Below are positions 17,247 to 25,244 of a stretch of 64,000 nucleotides of DNA, piece after piece. Both the position numbers and the translations under genes were made by a program. The notes under the pieces were generated by a model that saw only the letters and a program-made list of their open reading frames with translations, did not search any database and was not told the origin of the DNA. Within the stretch, counting starts at the first letter, position 1. Every line of letters begins with the position of its first letter. Origin of the DNA: AAA044-D11 sp965268275 (lineage in GTDB: Bacteria; Actinomycetota; Actinomycetes; Nanopelagicales; Nanopelagicaceae); assembly GCA_965268275.1 (NCBI GenBank), contig OZ254168.1:1302001-1366000 (forward strand), given 5' to 3'.

Positions 17247-19028
17247 TTACTTCTTTAGCTTTGCAACTGCTGCAGTTAGCTTCTTAACGCTTGCGATAAG
17301 AGACTTAACTTGAGCAGCTAGTGCTGTAACAGCAGCTAGTGCATCTGATGCAGCTTGTGTTGCATTTTGAGCTTCATCGTATGCATTGTTAGCAGCATCT
17401 GTTGCAGCGTTAGCTGCATCAAGTGCTAGTGATGCGTTTTCATCAGCTGCGCCACCTGAAACTGTTGCTGTGGCGGTTAGAGCCTTAGCGCGAGCTGCTT
17501 GTGTTAGAGCGGATGAAACTGTTGATGCAGCAAGTGTTGTTCCAGAGAATGTTAGATCTCCTGAGAATGAAGGTGCATAGATATCAAATGCAGCTTCACC
17601 AGCAACTGTTGTTACTGATACGCCTGAAGCAAATGCTCCGTTAGCACCAGTTGAGTTTGATTGCATGTATAGGTTTGCAGTCAATGGTGTTGCAGCTGCG
17701 AAGATGGTGTATGTGCCATCTGCAACTGGGCGACCAGCCGCGTTTGTTAGCTTGACAGTCAGTACGCCTGGCTCGCCAGGTTGGTATGCAGCCTTATCAA
17801 GTGACATTGTTACTGAATCAGCTGTTGCGCTTGAAACTTCAATTTCAATTGTCTTTGTGACAGTTGAAAGTGCAGCTGTAGCCCCGTTTTGAACAGTAAT
17901 TGTTGACTTACCAACAGAAACACCTGTGATCGCTACGTATTGTCCAGCAGCAGCAACGTTATGTGCTGAAGCGGAAACAGTAGCAACTGCAGTATTGCTT
18001 GAAGTTACATAGAATGTTCCGCTAGCAGCAGCGCCGCCAGCTGAATCTAGTGCAGAAACCTTCAGACCTGATGCTGTTAGAGAATCATCAGTTCCAGCCG
18101 CTCCTACGCCGTATGTGCCTGTAAGGCTTGTAAGTGTGTATGAAGCTGCAGCACCTGTGAAGGTAACTGAGCGAGATACTGAAACTGTGCCTGAGGTTAA
18201 TGTAACTGTTGAAACTCCAGCAGATCCATCACCTGACAGACGAACATAAACAAAGCCGCCGGTTCCGGTTGTAACTGAAGCTACGCGTTGAGTCATTGAA
18301 GGTGATGAAGAAGGTGTATATCCATTGTCATCAGCAATTGCGCCGATGAGACCTGGACCAGAGATAGTTACAGAAACAGTTGCTGCATTAACAGCATTTC
18401 CATTTCCATCTTTAAGCTTGGCAGAAATAACTGCTACCTGTGATGGAGATCCAGCTGTTCCCTTGTCCTTAGAAAGAGCAACGGTTGAGTCAGCTAGTTG
18501 ATCAGCAACTGTTGTAGCAACAGAGGTATCAATTAGATAAGCAGACCATGAGGCTGCTGCAGTTGTTCCTGATGAAGTCCAAGTGATGTTCTTAGTAACA
18601 GCAGTTCCTGGAACTCCGTTTGCATCAAGTGGTGTGATTGTTAGTGTCTGAGTACCTACTACAGCAGAACTCAAAACAACTGTTACAGAATCATATGGGT
18701 CAGAACCTGAATCTGTGCTTGAGTTGAATTGGAATCCAGTCGCTGTAACAGCAGTGAGAGTCTCTACGCCTGCTTCACCCGCAGCTGAAACGATTGTTCC
18801 AACTCCTGAAGAGGCTACAGTTGCAATTGTTGAAGAATCAAACCCGATTGTCACCGTAGCTTGACCTCCAACAACTTGGTAGCCGTTTGTTGTGTCATAC
18901 ATTGTTGTATAAGCAGCCGTTGGAGCAATTGCGCTAGCTGAAGTTGCAGTAACAACTGAAACTCCGCCTAGTGCCAACGCAGCAGCAGCAACAAGCGCAA
19001 TGCGCTTAAAGCTTGTCTTTGTAGACAT
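17247..19028 (-). CDS. Secreted S-layer-like surface protein with Ig-like repeats and C-terminal coiled coil
   Basis: 593 aa. The start is the ATG at 19028, which follows AAAGGAAA. A longer in-frame reading to 19166 would run into the sigma gene and lacks a signal peptide at its start. The N-terminus is a Sec signal peptide (KRIALVAAAALALGG, cleavage near ATSASA). The mature protein is extremely rich in Ala, Ser, Thr, Val and Gly and has no Cys. It shows Ig-like stretches such as KDGNGNAVNAATVSVTISG and LTNAAGRPVADGTY. The last 65 residues are an Ala-rich heptad coil ending in Lys-rich VKKLTAAVAKLKK. Composition, terminal hairpins and position beside glycan genes suggest an abundant, possibly glycosylated cell-surface protein. 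No S-layer homology domain is visible. Confidence 0.8.
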   Translation of the reverse strand: MSTKTSFKRIALVAAAALALGGVSVVTATSASAIAPTAAYTTMYDTTNGYQVVGGQATVTIGFDSSTIATVASSGVGTIVSAAGEAGVETLTAVTATGFQFNSSTDSGSDPYDSVTVVLSSAVVGTQTLTITPLDANGVPGTAVTKNITWTSSGTTAAASWSAYLIDTSVATTVADQLADSTVALSKDKGTAGSPSQVAVISAKLKDGNGNAVNAATVSVTISGPGLIGAIADDNGYTPSSSPSMTQRVASVTTGTGGFVYVRLSGDGSAGVSTVTLTSGTVSVSRSVTFTGAAASYTLTSLTGTYGVGAAGTDDSLTASGLKVSALDSAGGAAASGTFYVTSSNTAVATVSASAHNVAAAGQYVAITGVSVGKSTITVQNGATAALSTVTKTIEIEVSSATADSVTMSLDKAAYQPGEPGVLTVKLTNAAGRPVADGTYTIFAAATPLTANLYMQSNSTGANGAFASGVSVTTVAGEAAFDIYAPSFSGDLTFSGTTLAASTVSSALTQAARAKALTATATVSGGAADENASLALDAANAATDAANNAYDEAQNATQAASDALAAVTALAAQVKSLIASVKKLTAAVAKLKK

Positions 19029-19054
19029 TTGTTTCCTTTCGATAGTCACTAACG

Positions 19055-19104
19055 AGACGATCCCGTCTGTGGCTTTGAGATGAGTCGCACGTGCTGACGC
19101 ATCT
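19055..19104 (-). promoter_or_regulatory. Structured leader of the surface-protein gene (two hairpins)
   Basis: The 127 bases between the sigma-factor stop and the surface-protein ATG hold two inverted repeats. One is AGACG-ATCC-CGTCT (19055-19068). The other is a longer imperfect palindrome at 19078-19104 built around GCACGTGC, flanked by GTC/GAC and AGATG/CATCT arms. They could stabilise the mRNA, act as a partial terminator after the sigma gene, or be protein-binding sites. I could not assign a promoter here with confidence. Confidence 0.5.
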
Positions 19105-19155
19105 CTTTTCTGTTGCAGTATCCGGACTGCAGCAGAAACCTGTTTGTTGTTGTCT

Positions 19156-20559
19156 TTAGGCGACATAGATCGCCTGCCCTAGAACTTGGGTTTTACCTTG
19201 GTTTAGTAGGACAACAGTTGTGATCTGAGAAGGGGCGGACTTACTGTCAACGCCTCGACTCGCTGGGATAATTGTATCCGACGCTGAACCAGCTTTTATG
19301 CTCATAACAGCGGTTAGAAGGTAATTTCCGTCAGATAGACGCTCAAAATTAGTGTTTGTGGCGGCGATCTTTAGGCCAACCCAGCTGCCAACCATAGAAA
19401 CAGAGGCATCAGCGCTGTATGTGGTGCCACTGCCGCCGACTGTAATTTCCTGGGAAAGCAAAACGTTGATTGCGTTGCTATCGGTGGTCATTGTGTTGCT
19501 GCGAAGGACCAGGCCTTCGTTGGTCAAAACTGGTGTGGATTTAGAAACGTTGATCGCGCCATTTTGGCCAGCTGCGTTTGCAACTGTGAAGCCAGTTGGG
19601 ACGCCGGCTGAATCAAGGCCGAAGAATGTAAGTGCCTTTGCTGAAGACTTGATGTCGATCATCTGACCACTTGATAGAAGTGAATCAGCCTTCTTTGCGT
19701 TCTGTGCTGGAGTCGATGCTGCAGAGGCTTCTGAAGAAGCTTCGGCTGAAGGTGCTTCTGAACTTGCAGCTGCAGGGACTTCTTGCGCTGTTGTTCCAGA
19801 AGTAACGATTGAAGAGATGTTGTCCTGCCCGGTTACTGAGTTAAAGCCAAGGAAGGCAACAAGAACAATAAGTAGTGAGAGGGCAACCTTTGAAGATTTC
19901 TTCGCAAGTTCGGCAGCCTTCTTGTATTGGGTTGAAAGGGCTTCAAGAGCAGTTGTGCCTGTGGCCTCGTCAATAACCCATTCGGTAAGAACACGAACAA
20001 ATGATGCACGAGCGCGACCAACAACGTGGCGGACATTCTCTGGCTTGGTGCCAAGTGCCTTTGCGATCTCTTCGGTTGAACGGCCTTCCATTTCCCACAT
20101 AACAAGTGCGGTGCGTTGGTCGGCTGAAAGACGTGAAAGTGCTTCGCGGATGATTGATGCATCTTCAGCGGCAGCAAGTGTTGTATCAAAAGGAATGTGG
20201 GCTTCTGCTGAAATCTCGGCTAGGCGCTCTTGTGATGTTTCAGAGTCGATAGCTACAAGGTTTGGACGAGATCCAGTTGAGCGGATCTGGTTTAGGCAGA
20301 GGTTGTTTACTGTGGTGCGAAGGTATGCGAGTGCACGATCAGCTGTGTCTAGTTCAGGGGCAGCAAGAATGAACTTGAGGAATGCCTCTTGAACGATTTC
20401 AGCAGCATCAGCTTCAGAACGCAGAATTCGGCGAGCTTGGCCAATAAGTGATGAGCGGTTTTCAGCGTATAGCGCGGAGAGATCGGCAACAGACCAGTCA
20501 GAGACGGTTGCTGGTGTAGCGGCAACGCCTTCTGTGGTGTTCTTCTTACGAAGTGCCAT
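19156..20559 (-). CDS. ECF-type sigma factor with C-terminal membrane anchor and extracytoplasmic domain
   Basis: 467 aa, more than twice the length of a normal ECF sigma factor. Residues 30-95 hold sigma region 2 (LYAENRSSLIGQARRILR, then DAAEIVQEAFLKF). Residues 140-195 hold region 4 (LSADQRTALVMWEMEGRSTEEIA with the helix-turn-helix NVRHVVGRARASF). A single hydrophobic helix follows at 224-243 (KVALSLLIVLVAFLGF), preceded by Lys residues (inside-positive). Then comes a Ser/Ala/Glu-rich linker (residues 255-290) and a beta-rich domain of about 175 residues with no recognised family. It reads as a sigma factor tethered to the membrane with its own sensor. The surface-protein gene starts 127 bp downstream on the same strand and is a likely target or partner. 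Confidence 0.8.
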   Translation of the reverse strand: MALRKKNTTEGVAATPATVSDWSVADLSALYAENRSSLIGQARRILRSEADAAEIVQEAFLKFILAAPELDTADRALAYLRTTVNNLCLNQIRSTGSRPNLVAIDSETSQERLAEISAEAHIPFDTTLAAAEDASIIREALSRLSADQRTALVMWEMEGRSTEEIAKALGTKPENVRHVVGRARASFVRVLTEWVIDEATGTTALEALSTQYKKAAELAKKSSKVALSLLIVLVAFLGFNSVTGQDNISSIVTSGTTAQEVPAAASSEAPSAEASSEASAASTPAQNAKKADSLLSSGQMIDIKSSAKALTFFGLDSAGVPTGFTVANAAGQNGAINVSKSTPVLTNEGLVLRSNTMTTDSNAINVLLSQEITVGGSGTTYSADASVSMVGSWVGLKIAATNTNFERLSDGNYLLTAVMSIKAGSASDTIIPASRGVDSKSAPSQITTVVLLNQGKTQVLGQAIYVA

Positions 20560-20761
20560 TTTGGGTATTTCTCCGGATTTCTTACTCGAGTGGCCTTGCG
20601 GCCGGTATTGCAGATGACAACGTCTTGCCCTCTACTATGTAAGACACCCCTGGGGGGCAAATGTTGTGCTCTGGGGAAAAGAATTTTTGGGGATTTTCGA
20701 GCTGAGCGTGCGTGAGCGTGGATTTCGTCCCTATATATAGGTATATCGGTGTGGAATCAGT
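20560..20761 (-). promoter_or_regulatory. Upstream region of the sigma-factor gene
   Basis: The 202 bases between cfa and the sigma gene carry no convincing ORF. On the minus strand TTGCCC, a 17-base spacer and TAGTAG (around 20632-20660) could be a weak promoter. A perfect 12-base palindrome CCTATATATAGG lies at 20730-20741, and GAGCGTG is directly repeated at about 20704-20719. CGGAGAAA precedes the sigma ATG as a ribosome site. Function of the palindrome is unknown. Confidence 0.35.
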
Positions 20762-21937
20762 CTATCGGACTGCTTTATAGGCCCCACGGCTGGTCATCGG
20801 GCGGAAAACCACTTGAATCAGTTGGATATGGCGGGCCCGAAAGCCGGCCGCCGAGCTCAAAAGATAGTAATTCCACATTCTGCGGAATCGCTCGTCATAC
20901 TTGGGAATCTCTTTCCACTTCTTATTTATATTGGCATGCCAGGCCAAAAGGGTCTTGTCGTAATCTGGACCAAAATTATGGACATCCTCGATTATCACCT
21001 TCTTCTCAACCGCCTTTGAGATTTGAGCCAGTGAAGGTAAAACTCCGCCCGGAAAAATGTAACGATCAAAAAATGGATCTGTTACTTGTTTGGTTTCATT
21101 TGAAGCGATCGTGTGATGAAGCATCATTCCATCAGGTTCTAGAAGCGAAATACATTTATTAAAGAAAGTTTCAAGATTTTTTGGGCCAACATGTTCCATC
21201 ATTCCGACCGAAACAATCCGGTCAAATTTCCCAGACAAGTCTCGATAATCCATCTGTAGATACTCGACATTTAACTTACCGTTCTTGGCCTGGGCCAGTT
21301 CAATCTGATTATCTGCCGGTGAAATTCCGGTACCAATGATTCCGTAGTTCTTGGCGGCATAACGAAGCAGCCCGCCCCAGCCGCAACCAATATCCAACAA
21401 CTTCATTCCAGGTTTTAATTCAAGCTTGCGACAGATTAAATCAAATTTTGCAATTTGGGCTTGATCCAAAGTTTTTGCACTCTTCCAATAACCACAGGAA
21501 TATGCCATCTCTTTATCAAGCATTCGGCTGTAAAGATCATTTCCGATGTTGTAATGATGTTTGGCATTTGCGGCAGCTTTTGCTTTAGTCTGACGATTTA
21601 GAACTGTTGATTTAACTGCGTGGCTGACAAGTGAAATCGAGAAAGGAACTTTGTCTAAAACATTGATCTCTAATAATTTTGTTAAGAATTGATCAATGGA
21701 TTCAACATCCCACCAGCCATCCATATATGCCTCGGCCAAACCTAATTCACGTTGCGAAATTATGCGGTTCCAGAGGCGATCATCATGAACTTGGATATCC
21801 CATGGATTTTTTCCGTTTACCTCGATACCGGCCAAACCCAGGATATGCAGGCTCAATTGCTTGGAATTCATGCGAGATATTTTCTTATATTTCTTCAAAT
21901 CTGAAAAGGGGTTTTCTAGATTTTTGGTAGATGCCAA
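20762..21937 (-). CDS. cfa: Cyclopropane-fatty-acyl-phospholipid synthase family methyltransferase
   Basis: SAM-dependent enzyme that methylenates or methylates unsaturated acyl chains of membrane phospholipids. The N-terminal domain shows LAEAYMDGWWDVESIDQFL as in E. coli Cfa. The SAM motif is KLLDIGCGWGGLLRYAAKN near residue 200, followed by GTGISPADNQ, the bicarbonate-site-like SVGMMEHVG, and HHTIASNETKQVTDPFFDRY. The annotated TTG start overlaps the upstream TRIC gene by 22 bases. An ATG at 21871 (residue 23) would give a length closer to the conserved N-terminus. Length is 391 or 369 aa. Same strand as the TRIC gene, probably cotranscribed. Confidence 0.9.
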   Translation of the reverse strand: MASTKNLENPFSDLKKYKKISRMNSKQLSLHILGLAGIEVNGKNPWDIQVHDDRLWNRIISQRELGLAEAYMDGWWDVESIDQFLTKLLEINVLDKVPFSISLVSHAVKSTVLNRQTKAKAAANAKHHYNIGNDLYSRMLDKEMAYSCGYWKSAKTLDQAQIAKFDLICRKLELKPGMKLLDIGCGWGGLLRYAAKNYGIIGTGISPADNQIELAQAKNGKLNVEYLQMDYRDLSGKFDRIVSVGMMEHVGPKNLETFFNKCISLLEPDGMMLHHTIASNETKQVTDPFFDRYIFPGGVLPSLAQISKAVEKKVIIEDVHNFGPDYDKTLLAWHANINKKWKEIPKYDERFRRMWNYYLLSSAAGFRARHIQLIQVVFRPMTSRGAYKAVR

Positions 21938-22518
21938 TCAAATTTAATTGAAATCTCGCGCACCAGCACGATTACTAATCCACCCACGATAGCCGTAATC
22001 ACTTCGGAAACATCTAGGTAATTCAGCCCGGCATAGGCAATCGCACCAGCCAGACAAGATGTGCCGATCGTTTCGCGGTGAAGCAAAACTGGTTCGACTT
22101 GGCAAAGAACATCACGCAGCAAGCCACCGGTTACACCACCGACTAAACCAAGTGCAACAATGCTTACAAAGTTTGCGCCATTTGCGACCGCGTAATTTGC
22201 ACTTGAAACAGTTGCGACTGCAAGACCAAAAGTGTCTAGGGCAAGAAGAAAACGACCAACCGGTTTTGTCTCTTTTGCAATTATCGTGATCAGAACTGCG
22301 AGCGCTATGGATGCAAATAACCAAGAGTTTAAAATCCAAGGTGGGCGCTCACCAATAAATAAATTGCGGAGAGTTCCACCTGCAATTGATGCAACAGTTG
22401 CAATCAGTGCTATTCCGCCGTAATCCAGACCTTTACTTGCAGCGATACGCGCACCAACAATTGCAAAGGCAAAAGTTGCGATTAGATCGAGGCCGGTAAC
22501 AAGTGAATCAATCTGCAT
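21916..22518 (-). CDS. TRIC-type cation channel (UPF0126/YadS family)
   Basis: Membrane protein of 200 aa with about seven helices and an internal duplication. IASKGLDYGGIALIATVASI with AGGTLRNLFIGERPPWI is repeated as GANFVSIVALGLVGGVTGG with LLRDVLCQVEPVLL. The paired GGxxRD/N motifs are the hallmark of the family, whose prokaryotic members form homotrimeric monovalent-cation channels. The gene starts an operon with cfa, overlapping it by 22 bases. No regulator is visible nearby. Physiological ion and trigger are unknown. Confidence 0.85.
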   Translation of the reverse strand: MQIDSLVTGLDLIATFAFAIVGARIAASKGLDYGGIALIATVASIAGGTLRNLFIGERPPWILNSWLFASIALAVLITIIAKETKPVGRFLLALDTFGLAVATVSSANYAVANGANFVSIVALGLVGGVTGGLLRDVLCQVEPVLLHRETIGTSCLAGAIAYAGLNYLDVSEVITAIVGGLVIVLVREISIKFDWHLPKI

Positions 22519-22543
22519 TTAATTAAATTTCTACTGATTCAAA

Positions 22544-22657
22544 TCAGCAGGAGCAACGATCAGCTTCTGCGACACCTTCTAGCGCTTCTTCAATATGTTC
22601 GCCACAACCTACCCAAGTGGCTTTCTTGCAAATATCGCAGCTAACTTTTGAACACAT
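22544..22657 (-). CDS. Cys-rich mini-protein, probable zinc ribbon (paralogue 1)
   Basis: 37 aa beginning MCSKVSCDICKKATWVGCGE and ending EADRCSC. Six Cys in 37 residues, arranged C-x4-C-x2-C-x7-C plus a C-terminal CSC, point to a zinc- or metal-binding knuckle. The ATG at 22657 follows GGAGCC. A second copy of the family lies at 42436-42612, sharing the TW-x-GCG-x-HIEEAL core, which shows this tiny ORF is under selection. It lies 25 bp upstream of the TRIC gene on the same strand and 41 bp from tRNA-Lys. I know of similar unnamed actinobacterial proteins but no function. Confidence 0.75.
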   Translation of the reverse strand: MCSKVSCDICKKATWVGCGEHIEEALEGVAEADRCSC

Positions 22658-22698
22658 TTCGTGGCTCCGTTTCGTAAATTAAACTAACAATCTACTTG

Positions 22699-22771
22699 TG
22701 GGCCCCGTCGGGATCGAACCGACGACCCACGGATTAAAAGTCCGTTGCTCTACCGACTGAGCTAGAGGCCC
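22699..22771 (-). tRNA. tRNA-Lys (anticodon TTT)
   Basis: Full cloverleaf of 73 nt on the minus strand. The acceptor arms GGGCCTC... and ...GGGGCCC pair with a wobble, the D-arm is GCTCAGTCGGTAGAGC, the anticodon loop is CTTTTAA and the T-arm contains GGTTCGATCC. The 3-prime CCA is not encoded. Confidence 0.95.
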
Positions 22772-22864
22772 TGGTTTTTGCGCTGATGAAGTATTTAGCG
22801 CTTGCGAAGTGTAACGGCTAAAAGCATGGGGTCTAAACCTGGCATATTTCATTAAGATTCCAAC

Positions 22865-23392
22865 GTGAGCAGAGCTGAACTAGAAGGTGCAATTCGCCAG
22901 GTCCCAGATTTTCCCGCGCCGGGGATTCTATTTTTCGATATCTTGCCTTTGCTCAAAGATCACAAACATTTTTTAACTCTGACAAAAGAACTTTCGGCTT
23001 TCGCTAATGCAATTGACGTTGTCGCTGGTATTGAAGCACGTGGCCTGATACTTGGGTCGGCCGTCGCTTTAGAACTTGGAAAGGGCTTTATTCCCCTTCG
23101 CAAAAAAGGAAAATTGCCTGGGGCTACTTTTGAAGAGAGTTATGGCTTGGAATATGGAATTGACACTTTAGAAATTCAAGAAGGTGTTTTAAATCGCGGT
23201 GATCGAGTTTTATTGATTGACGATGTTCTGGCTACCGGTGGAACTTTGGTGGCCGGTGTGAAACTTATTCACCAATGTGGGGCTGTAGTCGAAAGCGTTG
23301 CGGTGGCTCTGGAAATTGCCGAACTTCCGGGACGCGATAAATTTGCAGGCGCCTTTCCTGATATTGCTTTGAATTCGTTATTTGTTAAGTAA
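22865..23392 (+). CDS. apt: Adenine phosphoribosyltransferase
   Basis: Salvages adenine to AMP using PRPP in the cytoplasm. The family signature VLLIDDVLATGGTLVAG (PRPP-binding loop) lies around residue 120. Other typical segments are FPAPGILFFDILPLL near the N-terminus, VAGIEARGLILGSAVA and FIPLRKKGKLPG. At 175 aa it is the usual size. Translation starts with a GTG shortly after a TATTTC AT-rich block, and no clear ribosome site precedes it, so a leaderless transcript is possible. It lies between tRNA-Lys and the convergent sua5 gene, away from the de novo purine operon. Confidence 0.93.
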   Translation: MSRAELEGAIRQVPDFPAPGILFFDILPLLKDHKHFLTLTKELSAFANAIDVVAGIEARGLILGSAVALELGKGFIPLRKKGKLPGATFEESYGLEYGIDTLEIQEGVLNRGDRVLLIDDVLATGGTLVAGVKLIHQCGAVVESVAVALEIAELPGRDKFAGAFPDIALNSLFVK

Positions 23393-23401
23393 ATCTAAAA
23401 A

Positions 23402-24355
23402 TCAATTAGCAGCGCGCTTTAAGCGATCTCGAATCGCAGCGGCCAAACCATCGCCTTCGGGTTGGATCACACAAATCTTTGTCAGGCCCTGGGCATCTGC
23501 AAAGCGAAGCGCGGAATAAAGTTCTCGGGCATAACCTTCGATCGAACTTGGTGCTGCAAGACGAATTGCACCAGCCGGTGTAGGTATTGAATCAATTGCA
23601 ATAAAGCCATCACCGATTTCGGGATTTGTATCTAATACAACTTTAGCTTTGGGTGAATAATGCGATTCAAGTGAACCTGAAACTCGAATATCTGTTGTGG
23701 GCTCTTCAATCACAAGCAGGCCAGTGCTTTGGGCAATCATCTCTTTTGTAATCGCCCCAAGGCGCAATATCTGTGGGGCATCTGATGTGCAATCAATAAT
23801 GGTTGATTCGACACCAACTTGGCATGGCCCGCCATCCAAAATTACATCGTTTGCATCATCCAAATAACTAGCTAATTCATCTTTCACTGCTTGGGCCGTC
23901 GTCGGTGAAACCGCGCCAAATCTATTTGCACTTGGTGCAGCTATCCCTTTGCCACCCAAGCTTTCAAATTCCTTCAACAAGGCCAATGCAATTGGCTGAT
24001 TTGGGACCCGAAGGCCGACGGTATTTTGATTCCCCGTAATAAAATTCTTTGCTAATTTGCTGCGTTTAAAGATCAACGTCATTGGCCCCGGCCAGAAATC
24101 GCGAGCCAAGTTAATGGCGTATTCACTTATATCTTCAGCCCAATCACCAATCGCATCGGTTGATGCAATGTGCACAATCAACGGATGATCTGCCGGACGC
24201 CCTTTGGCTTTATAAATCTTTGCCACTGCGCTTTCACTTGTTGCATCAGCGCCAAGGCCGTAAACCGTTTCAGTTGGAAACGCGACTAAGTGGCCAGCGG
24301 CAATACTTTTTGCCGCAGCCTTTATTGAATTAGTCGAACATTCCGATAAGAACAT
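23402..24355 (-). CDS. tsaC: Threonylcarbamoyl-AMP synthase (Sua5/TsaC)
   Basis: Makes threonylcarbamoyl-AMP from Thr, bicarbonate and ATP for the universal t6A37 modification of ANN-reading tRNAs. The N-terminal YrdC domain shows GHLVAFPTETVYGLGADA, then YKAKGRPADHPLIVHI (KxR..SxxxN nucleotide site region) and GLRVPNQPIALALL, IAAPSANRFGAVSPTTA. A C-terminal Sua5 domain of about 100 aa follows a linker beginning RVSGSLESHYSPKAKV, so this is the long Sua5 type (317 aa). The start is the ATG at 24355. It is alone on its strand between convergent apt and a divergent SIMPL gene. Confidence 0.92.
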   Translation of the reverse strand: MFLSECSTNSIKAAAKSIAAGHLVAFPTETVYGLGADATSESAVAKIYKAKGRPADHPLIVHIASTDAIGDWAEDISEYAINLARDFWPGPMTLIFKRSKLAKNFITGNQNTVGLRVPNQPIALALLKEFESLGGKGIAAPSANRFGAVSPTTAQAVKDELASYLDDANDVILDGGPCQVGVESTIIDCTSDAPQILRLGAITKEMIAQSTGLLVIEEPTTDIRVSGSLESHYSPKAKVVLDTNPEIGDGFIAIDSIPTPAGAIRLAAPSSIEGYARELYSALRFADAQGLTKICVIQPEGDGLAAAIRDRLKRAAN

Positions 24356-24427
24356 GAGCCAATTCTCTCATTAAACATTGACCTTATTCGCGGGTGGCAC
24401 CAATGAAACCTGCCTTAGAATCAGGGC

Positions 24428-25150
24428 ATGAAAACTTCTGCATCGAATAAAACCCGAGTAATCGCTGTAATCGCACTGTCTCTTCTGGCCTCAACCTTTG
24501 GCACACAATTTGCTCAGGCCGCCACACCAAATCGATACATCAGCGTAAGTTCAACCGGCACTGTAAAGGTGACACCAGATGCGGTTCGGTTGAATGCATC
24601 AGTATCTGCGATTGCAAAGATCAGCAAAGATGCACTAACAAATGCCAATATCGCGGCCGATAAATTTCGAACAGCGATCTTGGCCAACGGTATTGATAAG
24701 AAGAATCTTGCCAGCACAACTTTGACCGTGTATCCCGAATACAACTACACCCAAGAAGGTGGCAATGTTTTAATCGGCTATCGCGCATCCCAAAGCTTTG
24801 AAGTCATAATCCGCAATGCCGCCAAGGCTGGCGAAATTGTTGACGCTGTTGTTGCAAGCGCAGGTGATGCCCTTTATATAAATGGCGTAACCCCATTTGT
24901 TTTCAACAATTCAAAGGCCACTGAAGCTGCACGAATTTCTGCAGTCAAAAATGCAAAAGCAAAAGCAAATTCATATGCAAAATTACTTGGTGTAAAGATC
25001 GGCAAGATCATTAATCTTCAAGAATCTTCAGCCCCAACTTCATATCCAATATCGATGGTTCAAGCCAAGAGCGATGCCGGTGCGACTCAAATTGATTTGG
25101 GCGAGCAAGACATAAGCGTTTCGGTTTCTACCAAGTGGGCTATTTCTTAA
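24428..25150 (+). CDS. Secreted SIMPL-domain (DUF541) protein
   Basis: 240 aa with an N-terminal signal peptide (RVIAVIALSLLASTFGTQF, cleavage near AQA). A SIMPL/DUF541 domain follows, seen in ISVSSTGTVKVTPDAVRLNA, VYPEYNYTQEGG and VLIGYRASQSFEVIIRN. The C-terminal half KAKANSYAKLLGVKIGKI with DISVSVSTKWAIS is also typical. Bacterial members are exported and have been linked to oxidative-stress protection and outer-surface functions, but the biochemical role is not settled. It is a single gene diverging from sua5, with a 72-bp shared upstream region. Confidence 0.88.
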   Translation: MKTSASNKTRVIAVIALSLLASTFGTQFAQAATPNRYISVSSTGTVKVTPDAVRLNASVSAIAKISKDALTNANIAADKFRTAILANGIDKKNLASTTLTVYPEYNYTQEGGNVLIGYRASQSFEVIIRNAAKAGEIVDAVVASAGDALYINGVTPFVFNNSKATEAARISAVKNAKAKANSYAKLLGVKIGKIINLQESSAPTSYPISMVQAKSDAGATQIDLGEQDISVSVSTKWAIS

Positions 25151-25244
25151 TTAAGAACCACTTGATAACGCACAAATTAGTGCGTAAGTAATCGAGTTTT
25201 GCCGTAGGGATTGTGTCCGATACCCTTGCGCTCTGCCTTAAAAC

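Noticed and set aside
19029..19166. 46-residue N-terminal extension of the surface protein, running into the sigma-factor gene
   Set aside because: The extension has no signal-peptide character at its start, overlaps the sigma gene, and the internal ATG at 19028 has both a good ribosome site and a perfect Sec signal peptide directly after it.
19817..20392. 191-codon plus-strand frame opposite the sigma-factor gene
   Set aside because: Antisense shadow with Arg/Ser/Ala-rich composition and no recognisable family. The minus-strand sigma motifs are clear.
20645..20660. CsoR-like operator (ACCCCTGGGGGGC) upstream of the sigma-factor gene
   Set aside because: It resembles the operator at 44980-44995 in its G/C centre, but the flanking inverted arms ATA/TAT are missing. 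It is more likely a chance GC block.
25164..25186. ACGCAC-AAATTA-GTGCGT inverted repeat after the SIMPL gene as a terminator
   Set aside because: Only a 6-bp stem and no T-run. It may aid termination but cannot be claimed.
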